Shown piece by piece: positions 27,800 through 40,300 of a stretch of 64,000 nucleotides of DNA (positions are counted from its first letter, which is position 1; each line of letters opens with the position of its first letter). The DNA is taken from contig NZ_JACSPQ010000002.1 in the NCBI RefSeq assembly GCF_014837055.1, forward strand, positions 1 to 64,000, written 5' to 3'. Made by a program: the position numbers and the translations under genes. The notes beneath the pieces were generated by a model. The model ran no database searches, had not been told where the DNA came from, and saw only the letters and a list, made by a program, of their open reading frames with translations. The stretch is from Phocaeicola faecium. Lineage in GTDB: Bacteria; Bacteroidota; Bacteroidia; Bacteroidales; Bacteroidaceae.

Positions 27800-28681
27800 T
27801 TAATCTAATTGATAGCCAAAGTTTTTTAATTCCTTATCAGAGTTTCGCCAGTCTTTATCCACTTTGACGAACGTTTCAAGGTAAATCGATTTCTGGAAGA
27901 AATGTTCCAGTGTTTTGCGTGCTTCGGTAGAAACCTTTTTCAGCGCCTTTCCTTGATGTCCGATGATGATTCCTTTTTGCGATTCGCGTTCAACGTAGAT
28001 AACGGCATTGATATGGATACTTTTGGCTTCTTCTTTGAATTTCTCTACGACAACTTCTACAGAGTAAGGAATTTCTTTGTCGTAATACAGCAAAATCTTT
28101 TCGCGGATGATTTCAGTGACAAAGAAACGCGCCGGCTTGTCCGTCCATTGGTCTTTTCCGAAGTAAGGAGGTGAGTCGGGAAGCAGGCTTTTGATGCGTT
28201 TCATTACTGCATCGACGTTGAATTTTGCTTTTGCCGAAATCGGGATGATTTCAGCTTTTGGCAACATTTCGTGCCATTCATCGACCAGCTTTATCAGATT
28301 TTCTTGATTCGTCAGGTCGATTTTGTTGATTAACAACAAAACGGGGATGTCCAGTTTAAGCACTTTCTCCATAAACTCAGAGTTCTTGTCTGGCTTTTCG
28401 ATTGTATCGGTCACATACAGTAACACATCGGCATCTGTCAACGCCGATTCCGAAAAATTCAACATAGACTCTTGGAGCTTGTAGTTAGGCTTCAATACTC
28501 CCGGCGTATCGGAAAAGACGATCTGCATATCGTCAGTATTGAGTATTCCCATGATACGGTGACGGGTAGTTTGTGCCTTGAACGTTGCAATGGAAATTCG
28601 CTCTCCTACGAGCAAATTCATCAGGGTAGACTTACCGACATTCGGATTGCCTACGATATTTACAAACCCGGCTTTGTGCAT
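27800..28681 (-). CDS. era: GTPase Era
   Basis: A 293-residue GTPase that binds 16S rRNA and the 30S subunit during assembly. The GTPase domain has [12 protein letters not shown], the switch DTPGV and NKID; the C-terminal KH domain has [21 protein letters not shown]. The length is standard. It is the first gene after the hairpin that follows fabH, with der downstream. Confidence 0.97.
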   Translation of the reverse strand: MHKAGFVNIVGNPNVGKSTLMNLLVGERISIATFKAQTTRHRIMGILNTDDMQIVFSDTPGVLKPNYKLQESMLNFSESALTDADVLLYVTDTIEKPDKNSEFMEKVLKLDIPVLLLINKIDLTNQENLIKLVDEWHEMLPKAEIIPISAKAKFNVDAVMKRIKSLLPDSPPYFGKDQWTDKPARFFVTEIIREKILLYYDKEIPYSVEVVVEKFKEEAKSIHINAVIYVERESQKGIIIGHQGKALKKVSTEARKTLEHFFQKSIYLETFVKVDKDWRNSDKELKNFGYQLD

Positions 28682-28708
28682 AATCTTTGTTTATTTTTGT
28701 TTGCCGAC

Positions 28709-28740
28709 AAAAAAACGCATCGGGTTGGGATGCGTTTTTT
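28709..28740. terminator. Hairpin between fabH and era
   Basis: Arms AAAAAACGCATC / GATGCGTTTTTT around a 7-base loop, with runs of A/T on both strands. It probably ends most fabH transcripts before era. Confidence 0.85.
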
Positions 28741-28763
28741 ATGTGCGTTGGTTATTTCCTTTT

Positions 28764-29771
28764 TTATTTTTTAGTACCGTCATAACCCCATTTCACGTAA
28801 GTGGCTCCCCAAGTAAATCCGGCGCCGAATGCGGTGAAAATGATGTTGTCTCCTTTTTTCAACTGGCTTTCATAGTCCCACAAACAAAGCGGAAGTGTTC
28901 CGGCGCTGGTATTACCGTAACGCTGTATGTTAATCATTACTTTATCTAATGGAACTTCAAGGCGAGAAGCTACTGCGTCAATGATACGCAAGTTCGCCTG
29001 ATGAGGAACAATCCAGTCGATATTATCTTTATTCAGCCCGTTTCTTTCTGCAATAGCTGCTGTTACGTCCGACATGTTTGATACGGCATATTTGAACACC
29101 GTTCTACCTTCTTGGTGCAGATAGTGCATCTTATTGGCTATTGTGAAATAAGAAGGAGGACAAACCGAGCCGCCGGCTGCCATGTGAAGGAAAGGAAGTC
29201 CTTTACCGTCTGTGCGCAGAATAGAATCCATGATACCGTAATCTTCAGTGGTGGCTTCTACCATGCAGGCAGCAGCTCCGTCGCCGAAAATCGGACAAGT
29301 AGCACGGTCAGAGTAGTTGACCATAGACGACATTTTATCTGCGCCTACGATAATAACTTTTTTGCTTCTTCCGGATTGGATCATGCAAGCGGCAGTTTCC
29401 ATAGCATATAAGAATCCGCTACATGCTGCCTGCAAATCGAATGCATAAGCATTTTTCAATCCCAGCTTGTCGCATAAGATAGAAGCTGTGGAAGGGAAAT
29501 GATAGTCAGGAGTAGTGGTCGCAACAATTACGCAGTCGATAGAATCTGGGTCCGAATTTGTTCGTTGCATGAGTTGTTTGGCAGCTTTACGCGCCATGTA
29601 AGAAGTACCCAGTCCTTCTTCGTTGAGGATACGTCTTTCTTTTACTCCGATGCGTGTCATAATCCACTCATCGTTGGTATCGACCATTCTTGATAATTCT
29701 TCGTTTGTCAAAACATAGTCGGGTACATATCCGCCGATTCCTGTAATTACAGCATTGATTTTTTCCATCAT
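28764..29771 (-). CDS. fabH: Beta-ketoacyl-ACP synthase III
   Basis: A 335-residue enzyme that condenses acetyl-CoA (or branched acyl-CoA) with malonyl-ACP to start fatty acid synthesis. The catalytic triad is visible: Cys in [12 protein letters not shown], His in [10 protein letters not shown] and Asn in [12 protein letters not shown]. The start is either of two adjacent Met codons. It belongs to the conserved DUF177-rpmF-fabH-era-der block of Bacteroidales, although hairpins separate it from rpmF and era. Branched-chain preference is possible in this phylum but cannot be read here. Confidence 0.96.
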   Translation of the reverse strand: MMEKINAVITGIGGYVPDYVLTNEELSRMVDTNDEWIMTRIGVKERRILNEEGLGTSYMARKAAKQLMQRTNSDPDSIDCVIVATTTPDYHFPSTASILCDKLGLKNAYAFDLQAACSGFLYAMETAACMIQSGRSKKVIIVGADKMSSMVNYSDRATCPIFGDGAAACMVEATTEDYGIMDSILRTDGKGLPFLHMAAGGSVCPPSYFTIANKMHYLHQEGRTVFKYAVSNMSDVTAAIAERNGLNKDNIDWIVPHQANLRIIDAVASRLEVPLDKVMINIQRYGNTSAGTLPLCLWDYESQLKKGDNIIFTAFGAGFTWGATYVKWGYDGTKK

Positions 29772-29803
29772 TTCTAATGTTTGATAGTGTATTGAAAAAA
29801 AAG

Positions 29804-29835
29804 AAGCCGACAGAGCCGAAAGGCTCTCCGGCTTT
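29804..29835 (-). terminator. rpmF terminator
   Basis: Stem AAGCCG with GAGCC continuation around a short loop; on the minus strand it is followed by eight T. It separates rpmF from fabH. Confidence 0.85.
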
Positions 29836-29880
29836 ATTCTTTCACCAACACGTTAAAGTGTCCAATGAAGTGCTTTTTAT

Positions 29881-30066
29881 TTAGAGGGCTGCTTCTTTTA
29901 CAATCGCAACTTTTCCTCTATAATAACCGCAAGCTCCACATACAGTGTGGTAAACGTGCCATTCGCCGCAGTTCGGGCAGATAGCTAAAGTAGGAGCAAC
30001 TGCTTTGTCATGAGTTCTTCTCTTTGCAGTTCTCGTTTTTGACTGTCTTCTTTTAGGATGTGCCAT
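29881..30066 (-). CDS. rpmF: 50S ribosomal protein L32
   Basis: A 61-residue ribosomal protein starting MAHPKRRQSKTRTAKRRTHD, with four cysteines as two CxxC pairs (CPNC and CGAC) that form a zinc ribbon. It directly follows the DUF177 gene by 13 bases, the usual partner of rpmF. Confidence 0.97.
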   Translation of the reverse strand: MAHPKRRQSKTRTAKRRTHDKAVAPTLAICPNCGEWHVYHTVCGACGYYRGKVAIVKEAAL

Positions 30067-30079
30067 TTTTCTAATTTAT

Positions 30080-30631
30080 TTAATTGTTATCTAATATTTT
30101 CTTCAGTTCGTTCCAACGTGGGTCTATCTCGCCGCATTCTTCTTCTTCGTCGGCAGGATAATCCTCTTCTTCGGTAACGTTGGTAGCCAAGTGTCTGCTC
30201 AAGGCTTCCGCCATTGCTTGGTTACATTCTCCGGGGGCATGTACGTGTTTCATCGGCAGGCTGAGCGCTACAAACTCATAAATAAACCATGCTATGTTGA
30301 TGTAACCCTCCTCTTCGGGAACGATAACAATCTCGTCATCGTCTGCATACTCACTGCCAAGTTTTACTTTCAACGTTTCGTCGGTGTTGACCGGCAGCGT
30401 TAAATCATCCAGACAGCGGTCGCATGAAACCACCACATTGCCCTCAATGTGGAAATTCAATATATAAATGCCCATGCTTTTCTTTACGGAAAGTGATACC
30501 TTTAAATTGCCTTTCTGTATCTCCGGGGCATCAATGTCGGTAAAGAATTGATTGGTCAGCGCATACTCATGCTGGCATGAGTCTTCACGCATGTTCTTTA
30601 ATTCGATATTATATATATTGAGTTCTCCCAC
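30080..30631 (-). CDS. DUF177 (YceD-like) protein
   Basis: A 183-residue protein of the DUF177 family, which is linked to 23S rRNA or 50S maturation in other organisms. The marker is the SCDRCLDDLTLPV stretch holding a CxxC pair near residues 70-73, then an acidic middle (GSEYADDDEIVIVPEEEG) and a late acidic stretch (EEEDYPADEEEECGEIDPRWNELKKI). It leads the DUF177-rpmF operon. Confidence 0.92.
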   Translation of the reverse strand: MGELNIYNIELKNMREDSCQHEYALTNQFFTDIDAPEIQKGNLKVSLSVKKSMGIYILNFHIEGNVVVSCDRCLDDLTLPVNTDETLKVKLGSEYADDDEIVIVPEEEGYINIAWFIYEFVALSLPMKHVHAPGECNQAMAEALSRHLATNVTEEEDYPADEEEECGEIDPRWNELKKILDNN

Positions 30632-30656
30632 TTTGTAATGCCATAAAACTGGGCGA

Positions 30657-30664
30657 CAAAGATA
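30657..30664 (-). promoter_or_regulatory. -7 box of the DUF177-rpmF operon
   Basis: TATCTTTG on the minus strand, 25 bases before the DUF177 ATG. Confidence 0.6.
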
Positions 30665-30774
30665 CGAAGAATTATTTATTTAATCCAGTATTTCTACTTT
30701 TATTTCCTAAAAAATAACATAACTCAACAGAATAGCATGTCGGATTTCGTCTTATCGAGACTGATTTTTAAGCA

Positions 30775-30820
30775 GAAAAGCAACTGTCCGAAGTATAAGT
30801 TCCTCCGGCAGTTGCTTTTC
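30775..30820 (-). terminator. Terminator of the GH2 gene
   Basis: Arms GAAAAGCAACTG / CAGTTGCTTTTC around a 22-base loop that itself pairs CCG with CGG. On the minus strand it lies 34 bases past the stop. Confidence 0.75.
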
Positions 30821-30853
30821 GTCGTGTCGCTCTTATTCTGTTTTTGGTTAGAA

Positions 30854-33973
<3,120 letters not shown>

Positions 33974-34000
33974 TTAAGTTTTGTATAAATGTTTCGCCCA

Positions 34001-34008
34001 CAAAAATA
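34001..34008 (-). promoter_or_regulatory. GH2 -7 promoter box
   Basis: TATTTTTG on the minus strand, 36 bases before the GH2 ATG. Confidence 0.55.
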
Positions 34009-34043
34009 AACAATTTCTTGATATGCCACTGTATAAAAATCGG

Positions 34044-35012
34044 TCAATCAACTACCCAATTTTTGTCATGTGGCAGGGTCATCAGCGGATTGTAATACAT
34101 TCCTTCCGTGTCGGGAAGATAAATGATATATTCCTTGTGGCTGTGGTTGGGAAGCGACTGTGAGCGCAACCACGGGTTCAGATTTCGTAACAGCGCGTAG
34201 CTTGTACCCTGACTTTTGGCAAACCGGGGCAAATCGCTGATGGTCGAGGTTACTTTTACCGTATGATAAGGAATAGGAGGGTAGAGGTCTTTGCGCTTCA
34301 GGCGGAAACCGAACTTTTTCGGGTCGGACAGCATGATCTTCACAGCCAGTATGCGGTAAACGTAGCGCGATGTTTCTTCTACCAAGTACAGATCGAGCGC
34401 ATTGTCGGTATACTGCCGGTCTTGCTCGCGCGATATGCGTCCTTGTCCCGCGTTATACGAGGCTGCCACCGTTTCCCAGTTGCCAAAGCGGGCGTATGCC
34501 TGCTTCAGATACTTGCAGGCAGCTTCCGTCGATTTTTCTACATGATAACGTTCGTCTACATGATTGTTTACTTCCAGCCCGAATTCTTTGGCGGTAGTGG
34601 GCATGAATTGCCAAAGCCCCGCTGCACCGGCATACGAGCGTGCCGTAGGGTTGACGTTGCTTTCTATTGCCATCAGGTATTTGAAATCATCGGGCACACC
34701 GTTTTTCCGCAAGATAGGTTCTACGATGGGGAAGTAGCGGTTGGCACGCTTGATGATTTGTAACGACGTGCTGTGAAGGTAGGTAAACGCCATCAGCTCC
34801 CTGTCCATCCGTTCGCGGCGGTCGAAGCGCGTGAGGTCGATAGGTATGCCGCAGAAATCAATACTGTCGGGCACTTCCACGCAACTGTACGTTTCCGGCT
34901 TCACCGGTTCTTCGTGCGGCACAGCGCGGCAGTATGTAAAGCCTTGTAAAAACGGCGCAACAAGTAAGATGAAAAAAAAGATTCGCGTGCGTATATATTT
35001 CTTTATATTCAT
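34044..35012 (-). CDS. Lytic transglycosylase (MltD-like, SLT domain)
   Basis: A 322-residue exported murein lytic transglycosylase that cleaves peptidoglycan glycan strands. A hydrophobic signal segment lies at residues 9-28. The SLT domain has the catalytic Glu in MAIESNVNP, then AGAAGLWQFMPTTAKEFGL and ASYNAGQGRI, the family signatures. The last 70 residues (SDLPRFAKSQGTSYALLRNLNPW to YIIYLP) look like a single LysM-type repeat. It is the last gene of a three-gene operon, 13 bases after the 156-residue exported protein. Confidence 0.9.
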   Translation of the reverse strand: MNIKKYIRTRIFFFILLVAPFLQGFTYCRAVPHEEPVKPETYSCVEVPDSIDFCGIPIDLTRFDRRERMDRELMAFTYLHSTSLQIIKRANRYFPIVEPILRKNGVPDDFKYLMAIESNVNPTARSYAGAAGLWQFMPTTAKEFGLEVNNHVDERYHVEKSTEAACKYLKQAYARFGNWETVAASYNAGQGRISREQDRQYTDNALDLYLVEETSRYVYRILAVKIMLSDPKKFGFRLKRKDLYPPIPYHTVKVTSTISDLPRFAKSQGTSYALLRNLNPWLRSQSLPNHSHKEYIIYLPDTEGMYYNPLMTLPHDKNWVVD

Positions 35013-35025
35013 GTCGTTTCAGGAG

Positions 35026-35496
35026 TTATTCTTCCATTTTGAAGCTGTGTAATATCGATTCGGCAGTCTGTTCGTGAGCTTTCGGGCAAACGATGGATAC
35101 ATAAAAGCCGCAACTTGCGTCTTTAGCCATCAGGTAGCTGTACACACACCGTTCGGATTCACAGTTACCGGTTAGTTTGGCGCCATAAAATTGCGGCAGT
35201 TCAAACGATGTAACGTCCGTCTGTTCGGTCACCTCGTCGTCTGCCGCGATGTTTTTCAGTTCTTGCGGGAGTTCGGACACCTTAATACCTTCTCCGGCAA
35301 GCAGTTGTACCGTAATGTAATAATTCGGGTTAGAAACGATGTATCCTTCTTCCGAGTCATCCTCTACTTCGATGTCCTCCGGAGCCAGAAACGAAATGTC
35401 ATACGATGCCCACCGGGTCGTTTTCAACTCTTGTGCCCCGACGGGAGCGATGCCCCCAATCAGGGTGGCAAGCGTAATCAAAATCAAATGTCTCAT
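35026..35496 (-). CDS. Exported protein of unknown function
   Basis: A 156-residue protein with a cleavable signal peptide (LATLIGGIAPVGAQ) and an acidic mature part. It contains two or three Cys pairs (NCESERC, CGFYVSIVC) that could form disulfides. I do not recognise the family. It overlaps the upstream DUF2007 gene by four bases and precedes the lytic transglycosylase, so a periplasmic role is likely. Confidence 0.75.
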   Translation of the reverse strand: MRHLILITLATLIGGIAPVGAQELKTTRWASYDISFLAPEDIEVEDDSEEGYIVSNPNYYITVQLLAGEGIKVSELPQELKNIAADDEVTEQTDVTSFELPQFYGAKLTGNCESERCVYSYLMAKDASCGFYVSIVCPKAHEQTAESILHSFKMEE

Positions 35497-35723
35497 GCTT
35501 TTCTTTCCGCCACTACTTTCCGAGCGTATACTTCTTCTTCTTTATTAACCATTACCAATACATTTCCTGCCGTGCCCGAATAGGGTGACGTCACTACCGA
35601 CAGAGTTTCATCTTTCAGCATCGCGTCAACACCAGCCGATGCCAGCAAACCTTTAACCAATTCAGCTTCCCAGAGGTCTCCTCTGAAAACTTCTACCAAT
35701 GTGTCATACGCAGCCTCTTTCAT
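35493..35723 (-). CDS. DUF2007 protein
   Basis: A 76-residue protein fitting DUF2007 (putative signal-transducing, ferredoxin-like fold): VEVFRGDLWEAELVKGLLASAGVDAML, then a short strand and a final helix. Its function is unknown. It leads an operon with the exported protein and the lytic transglycosylase. Confidence 0.85.
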   Translation of the reverse strand: MKEAAYDTLVEVFRGDLWEAELVKGLLASAGVDAMLKDETLSVVTSPYSGTAGNVLVMVNKEEEVYARKVVAERKA

Positions 35724-35746
35724 AATCGTAACGTTTTTGTTTATAG

Positions 35747-35754
35747 CAAAGATA
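35747..35754 (-). promoter_or_regulatory. -7 box of the DUF2007 operon
   Basis: TATCTTTG on the minus strand, 24 bases before the DUF2007 ATG. Confidence 0.6.
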
Positions 35755-35825
35755 AGTATAAAAATTGAGATTATGAATTTTTGGCGAAGATATGTGTAAG
35801 GATTTTAGGGGCTGTTCCCGTTGTT

Positions 35826-36515
35826 TTATATCGAGTTGTATTTTACAATGCCGTATAAGAATTTGGGGGAATGGAAAGAATAATCTTTGTCTTTCCCATT
35901 CTTATATGTTATTGACATAATAAGGTTGTCATCCGTTTGGTAATAATCGGATGCAAACATATATTTGGTTACTATTCTTTGAAGAAAAAAGTCTTTTTTT
36001 TCTTTTGTCTCTTTTTGGTACTCATGGTCTTTTTCCAAAAACGTCGATAGTTCTGTCGTGAATTGTTCTTGCTGTTGTTTAGTTCTTACTATTTTGACAG
36101 CCTTGCGGGCTTTTAATCCTCCTTCTTCAACAGTTATGTTTTTTAGCGGATGTTCTCGTAATGTACGTTCATTATCAATGTTAAAAACTATAAAACGACC
36201 TATGAGTTGATTTAAATCATAGGCGGTAGAATAATTGATACGTTCAACAAACAATATCGACCCGTCTTTGATGCCTAAAGGTTCTAAAGAGTGTCCTTCT
36301 ACGATGAGTTGGGTCAACTCTGACACATCTTTTTCAATATCACCATCTCTGTAAATGGGATTGTTTTTGGGTAGGGGTATTTCTCTGACATTGGGTTTGC
36401 CGCAACTTGGGTTGCCCGCATAAACAACTGGCATCTTTATGGTTGATTTGTTTATGAGGGAGCGTACAATGATATATGATATAATTCCTATACCTAATAT
36501 AATCAAATTTGTCAT
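35826..36515 (-). CDS. Membrane-anchored S24/S26-like protein
   Basis: A 229-residue protein with an N-terminal membrane segment (residues 3-20) and a short linker. Residues about 65-145 resemble the LexA/UmuD-type S24 fold: IVEGHSLEPLGIKDGSILFVERI matches the G-x-S-M-x-P...GD block, with Ser76 at the nucleophile position, and GRFIVFNID matches the next strand. A lysine for the Ser/Lys dyad could be Lys138 or Lys141 (KARKAVKIV), further away than in LexA. No DNA-binding domain is present. The base composition is AT-rich compared with its neighbours. The start follows the upstream membrane protein by two bases, so they form one unit. Peptidase activity is inference; it could be an inactive sensor. 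Confidence 0.6.
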   Translation of the reverse strand: MTNLIILGIGIISYIIVRSLINKSTIKMPVVYAGNPSCGKPNVREIPLPKNNPIYRDGDIEKDVSELTQLIVEGHSLEPLGIKDGSILFVERINYSTAYDLNQLIGRFIVFNIDNERTLREHPLKNITVEEGGLKARKAVKIVRTKQQQEQFTTELSTFLEKDHEYQKETKEKKDFFLQRIVTKYMFASDYYQTDDNLIMSITYKNGKDKDYSFHSPKFLYGIVKYNSI

Positions 36516-36517
36516 TT

Positions 36518-36937
36518 CTAAACTGTTTTAATCGCGATTCTCGGTCGTATAATATTTAATGATGCGACTTTTAATCTAATAATATTGTAAAACAATAGTG
36601 TTATCCAAATAATTCTAATAATAACGGAGTCATTATGATATGAACTGACTGTCAGTATTATAAATATAAAACAAATGCTGATGTATGTTTTTTGTGTCCA
36701 GCTTTTATCTAATTCTTCGTTTTTAGGATTCACCATTGAAATGGTATAAATATAATCGGCGAAAAAGGCGACTGTCCACATAAGCAGAGGGGCAATAATG
36801 TCACATTGAAAATCTCCTATTTCAATAAAACTGAAATCTCCTTTGATGATGCTGCTATATGAGGAGACTAAAGAAATTATAGCCCACATAAATACATATA
36901 TGCTTTTCTTATGCTTATATATTTGATGCCATCCCAT
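36518..36937 (-). CDS. Small membrane protein paired with the S24-like protein
   Basis: A 139-residue protein, strongly hydrophobic, with about four membrane segments (from YVFMWAIISLVSSYSS through WITLLFYNIIRL). No family recognised. The frame runs up to an ATG at 37045, but a -7 box (TAACTTTG) at 36974-36981 lies inside that extension, so the ATG at 36937 (MGWHQIYKHKK) is preferred, giving a leader of about 30 bases. It is AT-rich and linked to the next gene by a two-base gap. Confidence 0.6.
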   Translation of the reverse strand: MGWHQIYKHKKSIYVFMWAIISLVSSYSSIIKGDFSFIEIGDFQCDIIAPLLMWTVAFFADYIYTISMVNPKNEELDKSWTQKTYISICFIFIILTVSSYHNDSVIIRIIWITLLFYNIIRLKVASLNIIRPRIAIKTV

Positions 36938-36973
36938 ATTGTTATTATACAATGTATTATTAAAAATGCGATG

Positions 36974-36981
36974 CAAAGTTA
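36974..36981 (-). promoter_or_regulatory. -7 box of the membrane-protein/S24-like unit
   Basis: TAACTTTG on the minus strand, 37 bases before the chosen ATG; it decides the start choice of the downstream gene. Confidence 0.5.
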
Positions 36982-37066
36982 CATTTTTATCTTGTTTTGA
37001 TAGGTTTTGTTTTATCATTTTCTTAAAGAGAGTGTTTAATAACATGTTTTTTTCTATTCGGAAGAC

Positions 37067-37135
37067 ACCTCAACGCTACCCATAGGACGGCATGGTTTAT
37101 CCGCATAAACACAGTAACGCTTGCGGTAGCGTTTT
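37067..37135. repeat. 22-bp-phased palindrome element, copy 5 (three units)
   Basis: Decamers start at 37076, 37098 and 37120: CTACCCATAG, TATCCGCATA, CTTGCGGTAG. The edges CCTCAACG and TAGCGTTTT show that it is a complete three-unit version rather than a truncated one. It lies between the pilus operon terminator and the membrane-protein unit. Confidence 0.85.
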
Positions 37136-37179
37136 AAGGGATAAATAAGTGCTGTTATTCAGCGATTTATAAAAATAGT

Positions 37180-37214
37180 AATGCCCGGTTTCTTCCGCCG
37201 AAGAACCGGACATT
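37180..37214 (-). terminator. Pilus operon terminator
   Basis: Stem AATG-CCGGTT-CTTC with its complement around GGCGGA (AATGCCCGG at 37180 to CCGGACATT at 37214); on the minus strand TATTTTTAT follows. It lies about 105 bases past the last pilus gene stop. Confidence 0.75.
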
Positions 37215-37318
37215 GCCGAAGGAAAAGATTCAATGTTTATCTACGTAAACCGACTGAATCTAAGGTTTCTCTTTTCCGCAAAGAGGGATATTTATGTATA
37301 TGAAGTTTTTGCTTCGTA

Positions 37319-40300
37319 TTAATTAACCGGTTGTGCACTTTGGATTTCTTCATCGGTTGCATCGCGGACACAGCGGATAGGTCCACTTCCTTGTCCGGGA
37401 TCCCAAGCAGAAATGATTGAACCGTTGTAGTGAAATCCGAATCGAACATTTTGGTTTGTAAATTTAGTGCTGGATAAAGTGCTTGCTTCCAAATCTAACT
37501 CGTTTGCAACTGTTGACATAACAGTTAATTCGTTTAGATTGGGAGTACGCCACTTTCCTATATCGCTCTTGTCGCTGGCTTCAAAATAGTTGTAGCATGG
37601 ATTGCTTTTACCTGATGAAGCACCAGTTGCAGAAGAGTAAGTTGCATTTCTTCCTCGATTTTTTATGTAATCTTTCGCTACAATGAATGCTTTATATAAT
37701 CTGTTTTGTTCACTAGTTTCAACGTGTTCTGCATACGGTCCATTAAAAACGCTTGAACGATAGATGTCTTTATCCATACGGTTATCAAAATCGAAAAGAT
37801 AGTTCCTGTTGCCGTCCTGTAATCGTTTAAGTTGTTCGTAAACAGGACCGGCTAATGCTTCATCACCGTACGAGTTTTTGTCGGATTCTACATTCTTATA
37901 ACTTGGTAAATTACGCACACAGCGAATCTGTGCTTTTGCTCCATACATAGGGCTACCTTTATGGTTTGAACCGTACGCCCCGACTTCTACTGCCCAATAA
38001 AGTTCCCATAAATCTTGGTTATTATCTTCGTTATTCGTCGTATTGGAATAATATAAAGCTCCTTTGTCTACGTAACTTGTCGGGTAATTATTTTTATTCA
38101 TTTTATTTTTGTCTCCTGTATAGAGTCTTACATCTGTATTAAATGCATTTGTTCCTATACCCATACGTAAATATTGCGAGCGGGAAGGCAAATACCAACG
38201 AATTTCATCGTCATCAATCTGCCCGTTTCGGTTCAAGTCTCGGTTGCGTGATAAACAAGCGTAATATGCGCTGTTACGTTTATCACTTTCGTTTAATTCC
38301 TTCCATGTATGTCCGTCAGTACCTGTATTAGCTGAAAGGTAACCGATACGCCCGAAAGGAACTTCATTCCACTCCATTCCGTATGTATCCATTTTCATGT
38401 TAGCGCGTCCGTTTATCTCATTGCCTTCTGAATTTGCTTTTCGATAATACGTACTGTGGGGAGTGCCAAAACCTTCAATCACTCCGTATTCATTGTATGA
38501 TTCAATACCCAAAGCATTGGTTGTTTGAGCTGCTTCCGTATTATAGAATGTAATGATGGAAGCCTGAGATATGTAAGTACGCGCTTTGGCATAGGTACTG
38601 TTTCCGTCCGGACTGGCTTTCCAGTTGCTGGCTATCAACAGTGTTCTTGGTTCTACGCGTGTAAATTTTTCCCAAGATACTTTGTTGCCCTCTAAGTCTT
38701 TAGTGTAAAAATATTCGTCTACAAAGACGGTAAAGCGAGCGTAATAGCTATTCCCGTATTGAGATACACGCAGACCGGTTATCGAAGGAGCATTATTAGG
38801 ATTATCTATCAAGGCTTTTACAGCTTCACCCATTTTCTTACAAGCCTGCCACGGAGTAAGTAAATAACTTTCATTGCCTCGCACATTGGTATAAGAAGAC
38901 AGTTGATTTCTTCCGGTTTGTGAATAAAATTCAACCCATTCGGTATCAATACCCGTCATGTCTGCTTCCTCGTTGATACCGGTATAAGGACGAATTAATT
39001 CTTCTGCTCCGGATTTAATGTTCATAGGAGAATGAATGGAAAGCATAAAGTTGGTGGCTATGGCATCCTCTATTTCATTTTCGCTGATGCCACTAATCTT
39101 TATATTATTGGCAACGGCTGAAAGATTATATTCTACGTACACCTGTTCGTAATGAGCATCCAGATTGAAAACTTCCGAACCTTCATCCAATTCGATTACA
39201 TCTCCTTCAGCTCCGGGTTGTTCTCCATCTGTTTCTTCTTCAACTTCCACTTTGATGTTTTCTATTCCAAGAACAGACATTGTATAAGTGTAAATGCTGT
39301 TACGTTTTACAGAAAAGTTGTCGAAATTGTTATTATTCCAGTTTCCTAAGTGGAAAGTGTAAGAAGTAGCTCCTGAGTAGATTACTTTACCGCTGGCGTC
39401 GGTTTCCAAATAATTCCCTTTTATAACGATATAAGTGCCATAATCCGGTGCGTTGGTCCATGTCTTTGCATCGTCATCGGCTCCCGAATTTTCAGTGCCG
39501 TTCCATCGTTCGCGGTCATTGTAAGTAGTACATGGTTTTTTTGCGTATTGGATGTTTTCGGGAATACTGAAACCATCGCCAATCGTTGCAACCTGCCCAT
39601 CGCTTACATCGAAGTTTGATCTGTTTTCAACTGCATAAAAACCTTCGGAAACGGCTGCATCTTGAGAATTGCCGTCTTCCATTACATAAGCCTTGCCCGC
39701 TACGTTATAAACTGAATAAGTTTGCGGGGTAAACGAAACCGTATTGCCTCTACGCTCACCACTTTCAACGGTATAGTTCATGTTGATGTTGAGTTTGATA
39801 CGGGCAACTTCGCGCTTCATCCTTATTTCTCCGGAGGGTATTCCGTTGTCGCTTACCGTAATATCTCCACTTCCGGCTAAGGGACGGTAATTCCCCGGAA
39901 ATGTAACAAATCCCCCGTTTATGACGTCTTGACGTACATTATACAGTGTCTTTAGAAATTCCGTTTTTCCGTTTTGTGCGGCAGCATCTAAGGCTTCTAC
40001 AGGATTCGTCCAATAGTTTGTTTGTGTGGTAGTGTTTCCTACGGCATAAACGGTTTGCTTACCTTTATACAGCGTTGCATCTACGGTATATAACTGTCCT
40101 TCATTGGTAGCTGCTCCTTTTGTTATATTGGTAGCGTTTTGTGCTTTTAAAAAGCTGTCGCCATTAAAAATATAAAGGCGTAAGTCTCCTAACTCTGCAT
40201 TGTCATTGTTTGCACGCGATACGGTTATTTCTTCAGAATTGGGCACGCTGAACTGCAATTTTACTTGCATGGCTTGGCTTGCATCCACTCCGTTTCCTTC

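Noticed and set aside
37237-37449. 70-codon frame at the end of the tip protein gene
   Set aside because: Out-of-frame shadow overlapping the end of the tip gene, with no start support.
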